Below the pieces are notes generated by a model. It made no database searches. It was given only the letters and a program-made list of their open reading frames with translations, and was not told the DNA's origin. The translations under genes and the position numbers were made by a program. Positions 63,556 to 64,000 of a stretch of 64,000 nt of DNA are shown here, piece after piece (within the stretch, counting starts at the first letter, position 1; each line of letters opens with the position of its first letter). Source of the DNA: Pseudisothecium myosuroides (Eukaryota > Streptophyta > Bryopsida > Hypnales > Lembophyllaceae); contig OX637293.1 of NCBI GenBank assembly GCA_951799445.1, positions 620,001-684,000 on the forward strand, written 5' to 3'.

Positions 63556-64000
63556 TATGTCACAATTTTCAACCCATTTGTCCATGTAAATTGAAAGATT
63601 ATAATGTCAACTTTGAAGTACAAAATAAACTTTTTTTTCCCATTCCTAAGAGACAAGGTCAATAGACTTTGATCCCTCTTGGAGTAATATTTTTTTTTCT
63701 ATATAAAATTGAGCCTATACATCATTTAGTACTAAATCTTGGTAGGTATATGCATGCAAAATATCATGAACAAATGTGGATCTATCATACTGCTCTAAAT
63801 CACTTTGCAGTACAAAGAGGTCACATAAATTGGCAATACAATAGTTCATTTTTGACGATTTCTTTGTATAGTGAATAAATTTTTAACTTGAAACCCAAAT
63901 GGTGAGAAGTTTTGGAATATGTTGAAAAAATTCAAGAAATTTGAGATCACAAATTTCAAGATAATAGCATACATGTGTAGTTAGTAGAAAATGTTTTTTT
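63556..64000. other. AT-rich window end
   Basis: No gene recognised. The last 100 bases (a GGAATATGTTGAAAAAATTC word and AAATTTCAAGATAATAGCAT) resemble the inside of a family B element and may be part of one running out of the window. Confidence 0.35.

Noticed and set aside
63312..63662. ORFs on both strands at 63.3-63.7 kb (70 and 102 residues)
   Set aside because: They lie largely within an AGGTAG MITE and are not kept open in its sister copy at 5697-5970.

Overview
The window looks like nuclear DNA of a land plant. It holds one intact plant-type housekeeping gene with short GT-AG introns (TRAPPC3/BET3), telo-box (AAACCCTA) motifs, Stowaway- and Emigrant-like miniature transposons, a Mutator-like transposase relic and LINE tails. 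The lineage cannot be fixed from sequence alone. Very low gene density, AT richness and heavy MITE loading fit a large, repeat-rich genome; a non-seed plant is possible but unproven.

Layout. 0-1.8 kb: AT-rich flank and a repeat-rich 5' leader. 1.83-3.81 kb: BET3 in five exons. 5.7-6.3 kb: a TA-flanked MITE and a LINE relic. 6.3-12.2 kb: lower-copy DNA with two telo-box clusters and possible short exons, no gene recognised. 12.2-30 kb: dense nested DNA elements. 30.2-33.7 kb (minus): a MULE transposase pseudogene, one frame through three exons with six premature stops. 33.7-38.4 kb: GC-richer stretch with hairpins, a minisatellite, a minus-strand TATA box and two unrecognised minus-strand ORFs. 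38.8-40.6 kb: a palindrome cluster beside a decayed plus-strand gene. 40.7-64 kb: again mainly MITEs in AT-rich spacer.

Two features stand out. (1) At least 14 non-autonomous elements of four families end in TTAA followed by a C-rich terminus and occupy about one sixth of the window. They look piggyBac-like, which is unexpected in a plant; they nest in each other at TTAA sites. (2) At 39177-39317 lies a near-perfect foldback, two 69-bp arms with a 3-nt loop, made of an inverted duplication of an exon-like segment of the gene 0.6 kb downstream. This is the structure expected of a newborn MIRNA/siRNA locus aimed at its parent gene.

Other element groups: TA-flanked MITEs whose termini all start AGGTAG (three subfamilies), a 204-bp TA-flanked family, a CATTAG...CTAATG family that in one case inserted with no target duplication, a hAT-like MITE, and 5'-truncated LINE tails. 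The only gene I regard as functional is BET3. No regulatory or metabolic partnership between genes can be inferred.
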